A stretch of 64,000 nt of DNA from Clostridium culturomicium (GCF_000821305.1 NZ_CCXK01000016.1:175033-239032); one strand, 5' to 3'; counted from the first letter of the stretch, positions 8,114 to 17,941 are shown. The notes: generated by a model not told the origin, from the sequence alone. Program-made: numbers and translations.

Positions 8114-9409
8114 TTATTCTTTTCCTGATATAGTAATACCATTAACCTTAATCCATGGTAAGGATGCATATCCCAAATTCAATACCTCTTTAGAAATGTC
8201 ATCTATAGAATTAAATATGTCATATAAATTTCCACTAATCATGGTTTCCTTTAGAGGGAATTTAATTTCCCCCGCTTCAATATAATAGCTATTTTTAGCA
8301 ACCCCCGAAAAATCTCCATTGGAAGCAGGCTCTCCCCCTGAAAATCTGCCAAGAATTATTCCTCTATCTGTTCCTTTTATCATTTCTTCAAGACTTTTCT
8401 CTCCAGGCTCAACCATTATTATATGTTCAGTAGGATTTAGCTTTAGTCCTGTCTTCTTCGCTCCATATTGACTTAATAAATAACTTTTCAATATTCCTTT
8501 TTCAATGTAGGTAACATTTTCAGCCTTAAATCCATCTTTTGTAACAAAAGCCTTACTGCTTATATCCGGGTGATTTGCATTACAGCTTATTGTAAGCTTC
8601 TCACTAGCCACTCTCTCATTTAGCTTATCTACTAAAATACTGGTTTTAGTAATTAAAGGCATGTCAGATAAAAAAGCATTGTTGTAAGACCTGATAAAAT
8701 CTAAAAGACACTCCGGTGTTATTATCATGTTGCCATTAAACTTTCCATTTATTCCAGTACAACTTAACTGCTCAATGCTCTCCTCCAGCTTATTTCTTAC
8801 ATTTGAACACTCCAATAAATCTTCTGGAAGTTCATTTACACAAATTACTACAGCGTTAAAGGAGGACGATTTATCCCCTTCTTTTGCGGCATAAAATATA
8901 TTAATCTCATATTCTCCGGTAGAAGTTTTAAAATCAACACCATTTGAATTTACAATATGCTCCTCTACTTTATTAAAGCAAACATAACTTTCATTGATCT
9001 TTAAGGATGGATACTGCTCTTTACAATCTCTTAAAAATTTGCAAATTACTCTATGAATCTTCTCAACATCGGCCTTGTCTTCACCATCCTTAAACTCCTC
9101 TGAATTTTGGTATGGAGCAATATCGTTATTTTCATCAACCTCTGATGCATCACACATATCCATTAAATCTGAAATTCTCTCCCTGATAAAGTCTTCTTCT
9201 AAATTTGTCATAGAAACCTTAGACATCTTATTAGCTTTAATGGCTCTTAAGGTTATTTCACTATGATTTGTGCTTCTAAATAGAACAATACCCGTTTCAT
9301 TAAAGTTAATTTCCTCTTTATCATGTATAACTAAAGTATATTGGCTTTTATCAGCACCTTTTTCAGCCATATATTTAATACATCTGCTACCAAGTTCTGA
9401 ATTAATCAT
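8114..9409 (-). CDS. tldE: TldE/PmbA-type metalloprotease partner
   Basis: A 431-residue protein of the TldD/PmbA family. In this family TldE lacks the zinc site and pairs with TldD to form a protease heterodimer that degrades unfolded peptides and matures some peptide natural products. Typical blocks are near the C-terminus: GRFSGGEPASNGDFSGVAKNSYYIE and the preceding ERVASEKLTISCN. The start is ATG 9409 with GGAGGT 7 bases upstream; a TTG further up overlaps tldD. Only one base separates it from the tldD stop, so they are one operon. No precursor peptide is nearby, so a housekeeping role is more likely. Confidence 0.9.
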   Translation of the reverse strand: MINSELGSRCIKYMAEKGADKSQYTLVIHDKEEINFNETGIVLFRSTNHSEITLRAIKANKMSKVSMTNLEEDFIRERISDLMDMCDASEVDENNDIAPYQNSEEFKDGEDKADVEKIHRVICKFLRDCKEQYPSLKINESYVCFNKVEEHIVNSNGVDFKTSTGEYEINIFYAAKEGDKSSSFNAVVICVNELPEDLLECSNVRNKLEESIEQLSCTGINGKFNGNMIITPECLLDFIRSYNNAFLSDMPLITKTSILVDKLNERVASEKLTISCNANHPDISSKAFVTKDGFKAENVTYIEKGILKSYLLSQYGAKKTGLKLNPTEHIIMVEPGEKSLEEMIKGTDRGIILGRFSGGEPASNGDFSGVAKNSYYIEAGEIKFPLKETMISGNLYDIFNSIDDISKEVLNLGYASLPWIKVNGITISGKE

Positions 9410-9410
9410 A

Positions 9411-10793
9411 TTATCTACCTCCAATATTCACCTTGCATTTTATTGATGGGCCTCCCATTCCAACTTTTATGAGCTGCTTCTTGCCACACCATCCTCCATT
9501 GCTCCACTTAAGTTCATCTGATACCATAGTTACACTTTTCAATACTTCAAATGCAATCCCAGAAATAGTAGTATCCAAAATTGCTCTTCCTAATTTTCCA
9601 TTTTTAATTTCATAACCAAAGCTTATTCCAAACATAAACTCACTAGTAGTATCAGCTTGTCCATTTGTAGCACTTACAAGGTAATAACCATCTTCAATAG
9701 ATGCTATCAGGTCCTCAAGTTTATCCACTCCTGGTGCAATACAAGTATTCCTCATTCTTATTAAAGGCTCATCGTAATATTCCGTAGCTCTTGCATTACC
9801 AGTAGGTTCAACATTAAAAATATTGGCTGTTTCCTTATTATGCATAAAGGATTTTAGTATACCCTTTTCCAAAACAACTACATCTTTTCCTTTTGTGCCT
9901 TCATCATCTATATATACTGGTACTGGACAAGTTTTACCATAAGCAGTATGTGCAAAATCAATTAAAGTAATCAATGGTGAAGCAACCTGTTTATTCATGT
10001 TATATCCAGCGATAGAACCACCAAGAACAAAATCTGCCTCTACAGTATGTCCAATGGCTTCATGGGCAAATAGACCAGCTATGGAAGAGTCAATAATAAC
10101 ATCCTTTAATCCAGCCTCTGCATACACTCCCTGAACTTTTTCTTTTAATTGCATATATAGCTTATGAATACCCTCATTTAAATCTGATGGTTCATCAAAA
10201 TTATCTTCAAATTGTCCAAGACCGCCAAAGCTCTTAACAAGCTCAATAGGACTTCCCTCTCTATCCATAATCATTTTTACTACAACATTACTTCTAGGGG
10301 TAAGGGTATAATAATAGGCTCTTGAAGAAGTTAAAATCTGCTTTTCCATATCATCACAAGCTATTCTTACCATCACTGATGCCAAATCATTATAGGTTTC
10401 TTTTATGTGATTATATACAGCTTTAGCAAAATCAATTAATTCCTTTGTGGTTTTTTTTGCCTTTTTAGTTTCAAATGATTTCTCACAGGAATTCTCTTCA
10501 ACCTTTAAAGGTTCAAAAGTCTTTTCTATATTTCTCTCTCTTAAATACTCTGCATTATATTTAGCTTTTAAAAGTACTTTTTCTATAGAACTATCATCCA
10601 TATTAGAGCTGGACGCAAACCCCCAATTTCCTTCTATAAAACATCTTGCACTTACTCCTGCGCAATTGGTCTTCGAGTTTACTCTTACATCTCCATCAAC
10701 AATCAAAATAGTTGTCGATAAATTTTCCTGCACTCTCAATTCAGTATATTCAGAAAATTTATCTTGGAATTTAGTTAAATCCATTATTTTCAT
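9411..10793 (-). CDS. tldD: TldD metalloprotease
   Basis: A 460-residue TldD protein. The zinc-binding HExxxH motif is clear at residues 244-249 (HEAIGH, followed by TVEADF), and the C-terminal metal-ligand region with CGK is present (NGGWCGKKQLIKVG). With TldE it forms a heterodimer that cleaves unfolded peptides threaded into its interior. Start 10793 has AGGAGG 8 bases upstream. It is the first gene of the two-gene operon. No lantibiotic or microcin precursor is seen next to it. Confidence 0.93.
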   Translation of the reverse strand: MKIMDLTKFQDKFSEYTELRVQENLSTTILIVDGDVRVNSKTNCAGVSARCFIEGNWGFASSSNMDDSSIEKVLLKAKYNAEYLRERNIEKTFEPLKVEENSCEKSFETKKAKKTTKELIDFAKAVYNHIKETYNDLASVMVRIACDDMEKQILTSSRAYYYTLTPRSNVVVKMIMDREGSPIELVKSFGGLGQFEDNFDEPSDLNEGIHKLYMQLKEKVQGVYAEAGLKDVIIDSSIAGLFAHEAIGHTVEADFVLGGSIAGYNMNKQVASPLITLIDFAHTAYGKTCPVPVYIDDEGTKGKDVVVLEKGILKSFMHNKETANIFNVEPTGNARATEYYDEPLIRMRNTCIAPGVDKLEDLIASIEDGYYLVSATNGQADTTSEFMFGISFGYEIKNGKLGRAILDTTISGIAFEVLKSVTMVSDELKWSNGGWCGKKQLIKVGMGGPSIKCKVNIGGR

Positions 10794-10890
10794 TGACTTC
10801 TCCTCCTAAACTTCTATTAAAATCCAAGTTATATTATAATGATATACATTAATTACAAATTATTCAACTTATTTCGTTAAACTAAACAAT

Positions 10891-10922
10891 AAGAGTACAC
10901 AGTTGCTAAACCATGTACTCTT
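10891..10922 (-). terminator. probable terminator
   Basis: A 9-bp stem AAGAGTACA / TGTACTCTT with a 14-base loop, 15 bases after the alarmone synthetase stop. The T run is weak. Confidence 0.5.
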
Positions 10923-10936
10923 TACTTTATTTATAT

Positions 10937-11725
10937 TTATTTATATCTATTTAACACTCTCTTAGTTTCCTCTAGTAAGCTGGTAAGTTCAAAAACTTCT
11001 CCACATTCTAAAAGCTTATTAAGCTCTTCTGTAAACCTTGATGCCTCTCCAATTTTACCTTGCGATGATAATGTGAGTATATTTTCCACGATATTACTTA
11101 CTAAAGATGATTTTACCTCAAAGAGCTTTTGAGCATCCTTAATTTCATCCTTTATATTTAACATTTCCTCATCAAGATTAAAGGCTGCATCAGCTGCATT
11201 CTTAAGCTTAACTCGAATATCCGCAGGTATATCATGCTTATATTTATAGTTGAGTGAATGCTCTACTGTCGCCCAGAAGTTCATGGCTAATGTTCTAATC
11301 TGAAATTCAGCCAAAACCTCACACATTCCCTCTGACATATTAACTGGATACTTGATAATCATATGATAGCTTCTATAGCCACTAGATTTAACATTAGTTA
11401 TATAATCCTTCTCATATATTATCTGCATATCTTTTCTATTTCTTATAATGTTAACTACCTTATCAATATCATCAACAAATTGACACATGATTCTAAGCCC
11501 TGCAATGTCTTCCATTTCATATTGGATTCTCTCAAGGGGTATATCGAATTTATTCGCCTTTTCTAGAATACTTGAAACTTCTTTAACTCTTCCAGTAACA
11601 AATTCTATTGGCGAATATTCACTTTTTCTTCTAAGCTCTTTTCTTATACTTCTTAATTTAACCTTCAATTCCTCAACAGCTTGGTCGTAGGGAATTAAAA
11701 AGCTTTTCCATTCAATAACTGCCAT
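10937..11725 (-). CDS. small alarmone synthetase (RelA/SpoT domain, RelQ-like)
   Basis: A 262-residue protein with only the (p)ppGpp synthetase domain: no HD hydrolase, TGS or ACT domains. Synthetase motifs are in order: MEDIAGLRIMC (metal and nucleotide site), SSGYRSYHMIIKYP (GDP/GTP binding), AEFQIRTLAMNFWATVEHSLNYKY (second Glu and signature His). It makes (p)ppGpp from ATP and GDP/GTP in the stringent response. The C-terminal 60 residues are a helical extension beyond the RelQ core of about 210, which may aid oligomerisation. It is a single gene with AAAGGA upstream. Confidence 0.9.
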   Translation of the reverse strand: MAVIEWKSFLIPYDQAVEELKVKLRSIRKELRRKSEYSPIEFVTGRVKEVSSILEKANKFDIPLERIQYEMEDIAGLRIMCQFVDDIDKVVNIIRNRKDMQIIYEKDYITNVKSSGYRSYHMIIKYPVNMSEGMCEVLAEFQIRTLAMNFWATVEHSLNYKYKHDIPADIRVKLKNAADAAFNLDEEMLNIKDEIKDAQKLFEVKSSLVSNIVENILTLSSQGKIGEASRFTEELNKLLECGEVFELTSLLEETKRVLNRYK

Positions 11726-11827
11726 ATACTACATTCCTTTTCATACCAATTGCTAAAAGCAAATTAATTATAACATATACTCACTAGTTGTGCTAGTTAA
11801 GAAACTTTTACACTTCTTAACATAAAA

Positions 11828-11855
11828 ATACCACCACAAAAGTCTGCGATGGTAT
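11828..11855 (-). terminator. terminator after the purine permease
   Basis: On the minus strand ATACCATCGC pairs with GTGGTGGTAT and is followed by TTTTTA. Two mismatches or wobbles weaken the stem. Confidence 0.65.
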
Positions 11856-11873
11856 CAATATATCTTTTTAAAA

Positions 11874-13196
11874 TTATATTAAAAACTTTAATAGGAATAC
11901 TATTCCTACGATTACTGTAGTAATACTAATTTCTTTTCTTTTTCCTGTGAAAACTTTAAGTACTATATATGATATAACTCCAAATACTATGCCATCTGAT
12001 ATACTATAAGCTAAAGGCATCATAATTATTGTTAAAAATGCTGGTATGGCTTCAGTAAAGTCAAGTAAATCAATTTCTTTTATTGGCTCAATCATGAATA
12101 ATCCAACTAGAACTAACGCACAACATGTTACCGCTGGAGTTATTGATGCAAATAATGGCGAGAAAAATAAAGCTAATGTAAACATAATTGCTGTTGAAAC
12201 TGAAGTGAGTCCAGTTCTTCCACCTTCAGCAACTCCGGCAGCACTCTCAACAAAGGTACTTACTGTACTTGTTCCAACACATGCTCCAAAAGTTGTTCCA
12301 ATGGCATCAGCAAATAAAGCTTTCTTTATGTTTGGTACCTTGCCATTCTCATCTAACATTTTAGCCTTTGTTGCAACTCCAACTAAAGTTCCTATGGTAT
12401 CAAACATATCCATAAATAAAAGTGTAAATAAAACTATTGCCATATCCAAAGTAAATATATTATGCCACTCAAATTTTAAAAATACTGAGCTGATTGATGG
12501 AGGCATACTAATTATGCTCTCTGGTAATGGTGTAACTCCCATTGGAATTCCGATTACTGCAGTGACAATCATTCCAATGAATAAAGCACCTTTAATATTC
12601 TTAGCTAAAAGAATACCTGTAATAAGAATTCCTATTATTGCAAGTAATGCAGCTCCTTCAGTAATATTTCCCAGGGCAAGAATTGTACCGCCGCCTTGTG
12701 GATGAACAATTATTCCTGCTCCCTCAAGACCAATTAAAGCAATAAATAATCCTATACCAACAGATATTGCTTTTTTTATATTAGATGGAATTGAGTCCAC
12801 TATAGCTTCACGAACATTAAATAAAGTTAAAAGTATAAATATAATACCTTCTAAAAATACTGCTGTTAATGCAAATTGAAAAGAATATCCCATTCCAAGA
12901 ACTACAGTAAAGGCAAAATAAGCATTTAAACCCATACCAGGTGCTTGAGCAAAAGGTAATTTTGCATAGATACCCATTATTAAAGTTGAAACTACTGCTG
13001 ATAAAGCTGTTGCAGTAAATACTGCTCCACTGTCCATTCCTGCAGCAGATAAAATAGATGGGTTAACGATTAAGATATATGCCATTGTCATGAATGTAGT
13101 AATTCCAGCTACCATTTCTGTTCTTACATTTGTATCATTTTTTGAAAGCCCGAAATAACTATCAAGCCTTCCACCCTTTTTAAATAAGTTTTTCAT
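11874..13196 (-). CDS. NCS2 family purine permease (AzgA/PbuG-like)
   Basis: A 440-residue membrane protein with 12-14 helices. It matches the AzgA branch of NCS2 nucleobase:cation symporters: the N-terminal RTEMVAGITTFMTMAYIL, the PFAQAPGMGLNAYFAF segment in helix 3 and the later FVESAAGVAEGGRTGLTS block with substrate-contacting Glu and Gly. Expected substrates are adenine, guanine or hypoxanthine; sequence alone does not separate them. It has its own promoter and terminator. The 184-base upstream region was checked for a purine riboswitch and none was recognised. Confidence 0.9.
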   Translation of the reverse strand: MKNLFKKGGRLDSYFGLSKNDTNVRTEMVAGITTFMTMAYILIVNPSILSAAGMDSGAVFTATALSAVVSTLIMGIYAKLPFAQAPGMGLNAYFAFTVVLGMGYSFQFALTAVFLEGIIFILLTLFNVREAIVDSIPSNIKKAISVGIGLFIALIGLEGAGIIVHPQGGGTILALGNITEGAALLAIIGILITGILLAKNIKGALFIGMIVTAVIGIPMGVTPLPESIISMPPSISSVFLKFEWHNIFTLDMAIVLFTLLFMDMFDTIGTLVGVATKAKMLDENGKVPNIKKALFADAIGTTFGACVGTSTVSTFVESAAGVAEGGRTGLTSVSTAIMFTLALFFSPLFASITPAVTCCALVLVGLFMIEPIKEIDLLDFTEAIPAFLTIIMMPLAYSISDGIVFGVISYIVLKVFTGKRKEISITTVIVGIVFLLKFLI

Positions 13197-13235
13197 CGAA
13201 TCCCTCTTTCGTAAATAAAATCACTCCGGTTTCAT

Positions 13236-13264
13236 ATAATAATTGAATTTCTTATGTTTTGCAA
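13236..13264 (-). promoter_or_regulatory. promoter of the purine permease
   Basis: Minus-strand TTGCAA (13259-13264), a 17-base spacer and TATTAT (13236-13241), about 40 bases before the start codon. Confidence 0.6.
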
Positions 13265-13380
13265 TAGTTTTAGTGAACATTTTTTAATTTGATTGTTGTT
13301 TTTATCGTTTTTACCCCTATTTACGGACCTTTAAAGTCGAATTCCGTATGCAATGTTCGTGTTTTTCACAAGTTTCTTCT

Positions 13381-14778
13381 TTATTCAGACTCTTCCCATT
13401 CCTTAAATCTTTCCACTTTAAAACGCTCTAACTTATAAGCCTCCGAAGGAGATATATTTCCCTTACTCATTGCAATTTGAAGCTGCTGTTCCTTTGTATC
13501 AACACCATCTAAATTGGGTAAAAGAAGTCCTTTTTTACTTCCTGAAGTTACAATTACTCCATAGCAGGCTGGATCTAAGTCCTCAAAATCTGCAGGCTCT
13601 GGAGGATATAATAAATCCACGGAAATATCTATGTCCATTAATTCCCCAGCTTTAACTGGATGAAACCTTGGGTCATCAAGAGCTGCACTAATAGAATTTC
13701 TAATGATCTCTTCCCCTACACATGATGTAGTTGGCTCTATAGTACCAATGCAGCCTCTAAGTTCTCCATCAGCTTTTAAAGATACAAACACACCTTTCTT
13801 ATCCAATATAAGAGCTTCCTCTTCTATGTCATCTATGTTCAATAAAGTTCCTGAGCTATAGTAACTGTCTAAATTTTTTCTTGCCAATCTTGTATAAGGT
13901 GATCCCTCCTTAATTTTTCTTTCATGTTCCTTCCTTTTTTCTTCAACAACAGCCTTATAAAGATCTCCACTGCCCTCTTGAAAATCCATAACTGCATATC
14001 CTACTCCTAATGGACCTTCATAACTATATAACTTTGTTTTTATTTTTTCTGTGCTAATAATCCCTGCTAATATATATAATGATCTTAAACCACACTCACC
14101 AGCATCCATAATCAACCTTTTATTTATATTAAATATTCCCTTTAAATCTCCTGACTGTAACACTTCAATTAAAGTTTTGTCAAATTCATTTCCATTAGGA
14201 CTATATTCGTAAGGGCCGTCCTTTGTTAACCTATGTGACAAATCGCCTGATGCTATTACAACTATATTTTTATTTGACTCCTTAGCAGCCCTTCTTATAG
14301 CTAATCCAAACTTTAAAAGCTCTGTGGCTGATAAAAATCCATAAGTAACGTGTATTAAATCATAGCTTCTATTCTTATCAATAAAATAAAGTGGAACCAT
14401 GGCCCCATGGTCCAGCTCAAAAGGTACATTATATCTAACAGAACTTTTCTCATTAATTTCTGCAACTTGGATTCCATAGTTATTAGCATTATCTATAATA
14501 CTTTTGGTTAATTTTAAATCTATATGACAATTAAACTCTACCTGTGGAGCTCCAAATTTTCCAAAATCACCTTTCAGTTCCTTGGATGTAATCATTGCAA
14601 CCGCATCTTTAAACACAACTCCATGAGGAGAAATTATTATTATAGTATCTGGATTTACAGCATTAATTTTTTCACCAATCTGAATGCAAGCTTTTACTGT
14701 ATTAATTACCTTTCTTTCTTCACCTTGACCTATCTCTGGAATTATTACAGGCGGATGTGGCATAAGAAAATAATTCAT
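13381..14778 (-). CDS. fused LigB/Memo-like plus AMMECR1 protein
   Basis: A 465-residue two-domain protein. Residues 1-270 are a class III extradiol dioxygenase/Memo-like fold (MPHPPVIIPEIG, ISPHG, LDHGAMVPLYF, VIASGDLSHRL). Residues about 285-465 are an AMMECR1 domain (GVFVSLKADGELRGCIGTIEP, DPRFHPV, LLLPNLDGVDTKEQQL). This is the A/B part of the so-called AmmeMemoRadiSam system; its usual radical SAM partner is not in the flanking genes. Function is unresolved; a role in modifying a metabolite or protein is inferred from the family. Start 14778 has AAGGGGTGA upstream. Confidence 0.85.
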   Translation of the reverse strand: MNYFLMPHPPVIIPEIGQGEERKVINTVKACIQIGEKINAVNPDTIIIISPHGVVFKDAVAMITSKELKGDFGKFGAPQVEFNCHIDLKLTKSIIDNANNYGIQVAEINEKSSVRYNVPFELDHGAMVPLYFIDKNRSYDLIHVTYGFLSATELLKFGLAIRRAAKESNKNIVVIASGDLSHRLTKDGPYEYSPNGNEFDKTLIEVLQSGDLKGIFNINKRLIMDAGECGLRSLYILAGIISTEKIKTKLYSYEGPLGVGYAVMDFQEGSGDLYKAVVEEKRKEHERKIKEGSPYTRLARKNLDSYYSSGTLLNIDDIEEEALILDKKGVFVSLKADGELRGCIGTIEPTTSCVGEEIIRNSISAALDDPRFHPVKAGELMDIDISVDLLYPPEPADFEDLDPACYGVIVTSGSKKGLLLPNLDGVDTKEQQLQIAMSKGNISPSEAYKLERFKVERFKEWEESE

Positions 14779-14856
14779 TTGATCTTCACCCCTTACATAA
14801 AATTCATATGACTTGATATTATATTATTCCAATACCATAAATAATAATCCAAAATT

Positions 14857-14892
14857 AAAGGCTTAATTGAAAATCACTTCAATTAAACCTTT
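14857..14892 (-). terminator. terminator after Bce module 1
   Basis: A 15-base arm AAAGGCTTAATTGAA (14857-14871) pairs with TTCAATTAAACCTTT (14878-14892) with one mismatch; the minus-strand side continues into a T-rich run. Confidence 0.85.
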
Positions 14893-14896
14893 TAAC

Positions 14897-16960
14897 TTAT
14901 TTTATCTCTTCATTTACATTTCTTTTAAAGGAATAATAGGTTCCAATGAAATAACATGCATATATTAATATCATTAACGCTGAAGATATTCCAATGTTGA
15001 GTATCAGCCCTTTATCACCAATAAAAGATTGAATCTGTTTACTTATAATATCCATAAAATTAACCATAAACATAACAAAACCTATTAAAGAAATGGATAC
15101 TGGCATAATGAAATATACAGAAATCTGTTTTAGAATCAATTTATTTATTTCTGATTTATCTACTCCTAACTTTTTCAGAACCTTAAATCTACTTCTATGC
15201 TCTATAGAATCAGACAACTGTTGTAATGCCAACACCGTTAAGCTTATCATAAGCATTACAATTCCTAAATAAATTCCTAGAAGCCTCATTCCTAAAGTTA
15301 TATTGATAATATTATTTCTCTCCATAACCTTAACTCTTCCATCCATAAAGTAGTATGGTTGTCTATCAACTTCCTCATACTTATTTACTATCTCCTCATA
15401 ATTTTCATTAATCCAATTAGGAATATAGGCTGAAACTATGTCTACAGCTTTATTGTAAGGTAATGGTTTATTTGTATTAGCAAATAAATCAGCTCCCACA
15501 AAGGTTAATTCTTCGCATATATAATCTGGAACTATTAAAATATTGTTGCTGTATCCGTTATAAATCCCTTCACCTATAGACTCTGTATAATATGGAGTAG
15601 AGCTTATTTTCAACTCTTTATCCTTTATCTTTAAAATTGGGTTATCTTCAATAAATATTGAAATTTCATCTTCCTCTAGCATGGTTGCCCAGTGAGTAGT
15701 ATACTGGTCCTCCTTTAGCTTAACCTTATCATAGCCTAGCATCTCTCTTGACTTGTTATAATCACTTAAGCTGATAACTGCTAAGGGCGCCTCCCTTGGG
15801 TCTCTGTTATTTATATCTTCTGGATTTATAATATACTTTTCCACTTGAACATATTCCTTGATGTCATAGCCATCAGTCTGTAGCTTCTCCATTATTGCAG
15901 AGTAGTTTATCCTTGGAATTTCTTCTAGGTCTAGTATATCATATTCATTTCTAATATTAATATCGTAGGGTACTCTATACTCTAAATAGCCCAGACTCCA
16001 TTGAGCCATTAATAAAGTAGCTGCAATGCTTAAAGCTGCTGCTAAAAATGTCATGGATATAGAAGCCATCAATATTGGTGTGGTCTTAATCTTTGAAACT
16101 ATGGAGCCCATCAGAGCTAAGTTAGTGTTTTCATATTTAAAACCTAAGCATCTTTTATTGATAAAGATAATTATATAAGCCAAGGAATAAAACAAAGCAT
16201 AGGTTCCCAAAATAAATGAAAGAAAACATACAAATATGTATATCATTTCATTTCCTGTTATTAAAGCTGGATTATTTTTAGCTTGTATAATCTTGTAACC
16301 ACAAAATCCAAATAGTGTAAAACAAATTAATGATATAACAAAAACTCCTAGGTATATCTTTCCACTTCTCTTAAATTGGAATTCTGTTTTTCTATCTGCA
16401 TTAAGCATATCAATAAGTTTTATTTTTCCTATGGTTCTTACATTATAAAATCCTATAATACAAAACATTATAATAAAGAAAAGGAAGGTATTTCTAATGG
16501 TATCCCAATAAAGCTTTAGCGAAAAAGTTACTTCTTGATTTGCAGACATTAAAACTAAAGATGTAACCACCTGAGAAAATAAAGTTCCTAAGAATATCCC
16601 TAAAACAATGGAAATTAGTCCAATAATTAAGGTTTCTATGAAAAACATTAAAGCTACACTTCTCTGCTCACTTCCTAGTAAGATATAAGTAGCGAATTCC
16701 CTTTGCCTTCTCCTCATCATATACTTATTAACATAGGCAACCAGTATGGCTAAAAGTCCAGTAATGAGCATACTGGCATATTTCATAATCTGCTTTAACA
16801 CCTCAAAATTAAAAGAATCTTCCGTTATAAGTTCATAGCTTGAACTTGATAAAGTTGAAAAAGCATAAAATAAACTAACACAAAGGGTTAATGTTATAAA
16901 ATATATTAAATAATCTCTAAGTGCTTTTTTTCCATTACCTAAGGCTAATTTAACGTACAT
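14897..16960 (-). CDS. BceB-type ABC transporter permease (module 1)
   Basis: A 687-residue FtsX-type permease with about ten membrane helices and a large extracytoplasmic domain of some 200 residues between helices 7 and 8 (from EYRVPYDINIRNEYDI to the YFMDGRVKVMER region). This is the signature layout of BceB, which with BceA senses and gives resistance to peptide antibiotics acting on lipid II cycle intermediates. The N-terminus MYVKLALGNGKKALRDYLIYF is typical. ATG 16960 is preferred over the upstream GTG codons at 16975 and 16972. It overlaps the ATPase gene by 11 bases. The ligand cannot be read from sequence. Confidence 0.9.
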   Translation of the reverse strand: MYVKLALGNGKKALRDYLIYFITLTLCVSLFYAFSTLSSSSYELITEDSFNFEVLKQIMKYASMLITGLLAILVAYVNKYMMRRRQREFATYILLGSEQRSVALMFFIETLIIGLISIVLGIFLGTLFSQVVTSLVLMSANQEVTFSLKLYWDTIRNTFLFFIIMFCIIGFYNVRTIGKIKLIDMLNADRKTEFQFKRSGKIYLGVFVISLICFTLFGFCGYKIIQAKNNPALITGNEMIYIFVCFLSFILGTYALFYSLAYIIIFINKRCLGFKYENTNLALMGSIVSKIKTTPILMASISMTFLAAALSIAATLLMAQWSLGYLEYRVPYDINIRNEYDILDLEEIPRINYSAIMEKLQTDGYDIKEYVQVEKYIINPEDINNRDPREAPLAVISLSDYNKSREMLGYDKVKLKEDQYTTHWATMLEEDEISIFIEDNPILKIKDKELKISSTPYYTESIGEGIYNGYSNNILIVPDYICEELTFVGADLFANTNKPLPYNKAVDIVSAYIPNWINENYEEIVNKYEEVDRQPYYFMDGRVKVMERNNIINITLGMRLLGIYLGIVMLMISLTVLALQQLSDSIEHRSRFKVLKKLGVDKSEINKLILKQISVYFIMPVSISLIGFVMFMVNFMDIISKQIQSFIGDKGLILNIGISSALMILIYACYFIGTYYSFKRNVNEEIK

Positions 16961-17717
16961 CTGTGATGTCACCACCTAACAATGCAACCACATCCAGAAT
17001 CTGATTAAAGAATTGCTTTCTCGTATTTTTACCCTTAACTAACTCCGTGAATATTTTTCCGTCCTTAATAAATAAAATTCTTTCACAATAGCTGGCTGTA
17101 AAGGAATCGTGAGTAACCATTAATATGGTAGCCCCTAAACTTTTATTCAAATCTGCCATGGTTTCAATAAGCATTTGTGCAGATTTCGAATCTAAAGCAC
17201 CAGTAGGCTCATCAGCAAGAATAACCTTTGGACTTGTTACTAAAGCCCTAGCACAGGCACATCTTTGCTTTTGTCCACCTGAAACCTCATAAGGGTATTT
17301 ATGTAATATATCTTTAATCCCTAACTCTTCCGCTATCCACAGAACCTTTTTGTCAATCTCCTTTTTAGGATACCTATTAATTGTAAGGGCTAAAGCAATA
17401 TTCTCATGAATAGTTAATGTATCTAAAAGATTATACTCTTGGAATATAAAGCCTAAGTTTTCACGTCTAAAGGCTGCAATTTCCTTTTCTCCAACCTCTG
17501 TCAAATCCTTATCTCCTATGTAAATATGTCCTGAACTAACTTCATCTATAGTTGATATCGTATTTAAAAGGGTTGTCTTCCCTGACCCTGATGGACCCAT
17601 TACCCCAACAAACTCACCCTTTAAAACATCAAAAGATACATCATCCACAGCCTTCACTATATTTCCTTTGTTTCCATAATACTTTTCTACATTCTTAATA
17701 CTTAATATTTTTTCCAT
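16950..17717 (-). CDS. BceA-type ABC transporter ATPase (module 1)
   Basis: A 255-residue ATPase with Walker A GPSGSGKTT (about 41-49), Q-loop FIFQEYNLLD, signature SGGQKQR, Walker B VILADEPTGALDS and H-loop VTHDS. It belongs to the MacB/LolD/BceA group that powers FtsX-type permeases. Two adjacent ATGs (17720, 17717) follow AGGGGAGGTG; the second is used because it gives 8 bases from GGAGG and the likely transcript start is very close. It is the first gene of the transporter operon, with a candidate response-regulator operator upstream. Confidence 0.93.
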   Translation of the reverse strand: MEKILSIKNVEKYYGNKGNIVKAVDDVSFDVLKGEFVGVMGPSGSGKTTLLNTISTIDEVSSGHIYIGDKDLTEVGEKEIAAFRRENLGFIFQEYNLLDTLTIHENIALALTINRYPKKEIDKKVLWIAEELGIKDILHKYPYEVSGGQKQRCACARALVTSPKVILADEPTGALDSKSAQMLIETMADLNKSLGATILMVTHDSFTASYCERILFIKDGKIFTELVKGKNTRKQFFNQILDVVALLGGDITDVR

Positions 17718-17735
17718 CATCCTCACCTCCCCTTT

Positions 17736-17790
17736 ATTGTACACAAACCCAAACCTAGTTAGCTTCGTTAAACCTTACTTTAAAGTTACA
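17736..17790 (-). promoter_or_regulatory. candidate BceR-type operator and promoter, module 1
   Basis: On the minus strand TGTAACTTTAAAGTAAGG (17773-17790) is followed after exactly 31 bases by an extended -10 TGTGTACAAT (TACAAT at 17736-17741). No consensus -35 is present, as expected for an activator-dependent promoter. The same arrangement precedes the module 2 ATPase gene. The predicted leader is very short, about 10 bases, which is a caveat. Confidence 0.5.
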
Positions 17791-17799
17791 AAATCGTCA

Positions 17800-17939
17800 C
17801 TTAAGTGACACTCCAAAAGTGACACTCCAAATCTATGATTTTGCTAGTGGAACTTTCACAGCGTGCATCTTTGATTTAGTCACTCGAACTTACTCAGTAG
17901 AGCACTCCACCGAACGCATGTGAGGCGGAGTTTCCTTCA
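17800..17939 (-). repeat. composite dispersed palindromic repeat
   Basis: Two or more partial units in reverse orientation to those at 2210: AAGTGACACTCCAAATCTATGATTT, then AGTGGAACTTTCACAGCGTGCATC, then CGAACTTACTC and GGCGGAGTTTCCTT. It fills the gap between the kinase and ATPase genes of Bce module 1. Confidence 0.75.
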
Positions 17940-17941
17940 TT

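Noticed and set aside
8114..10793. TldD/TldE as part of a RiPP cluster
   Set aside because: No precursor peptide, maturase or exporter lies next to them; the pair is widespread as a housekeeping protease.
13197..13380. Purine riboswitch or PurR boxes before the purine permease
   Set aside because: No purine-aptamer core was found. ACGAACATT and TGTTCAC look like PurBox halves but their spacing does not fit the known arrangement.
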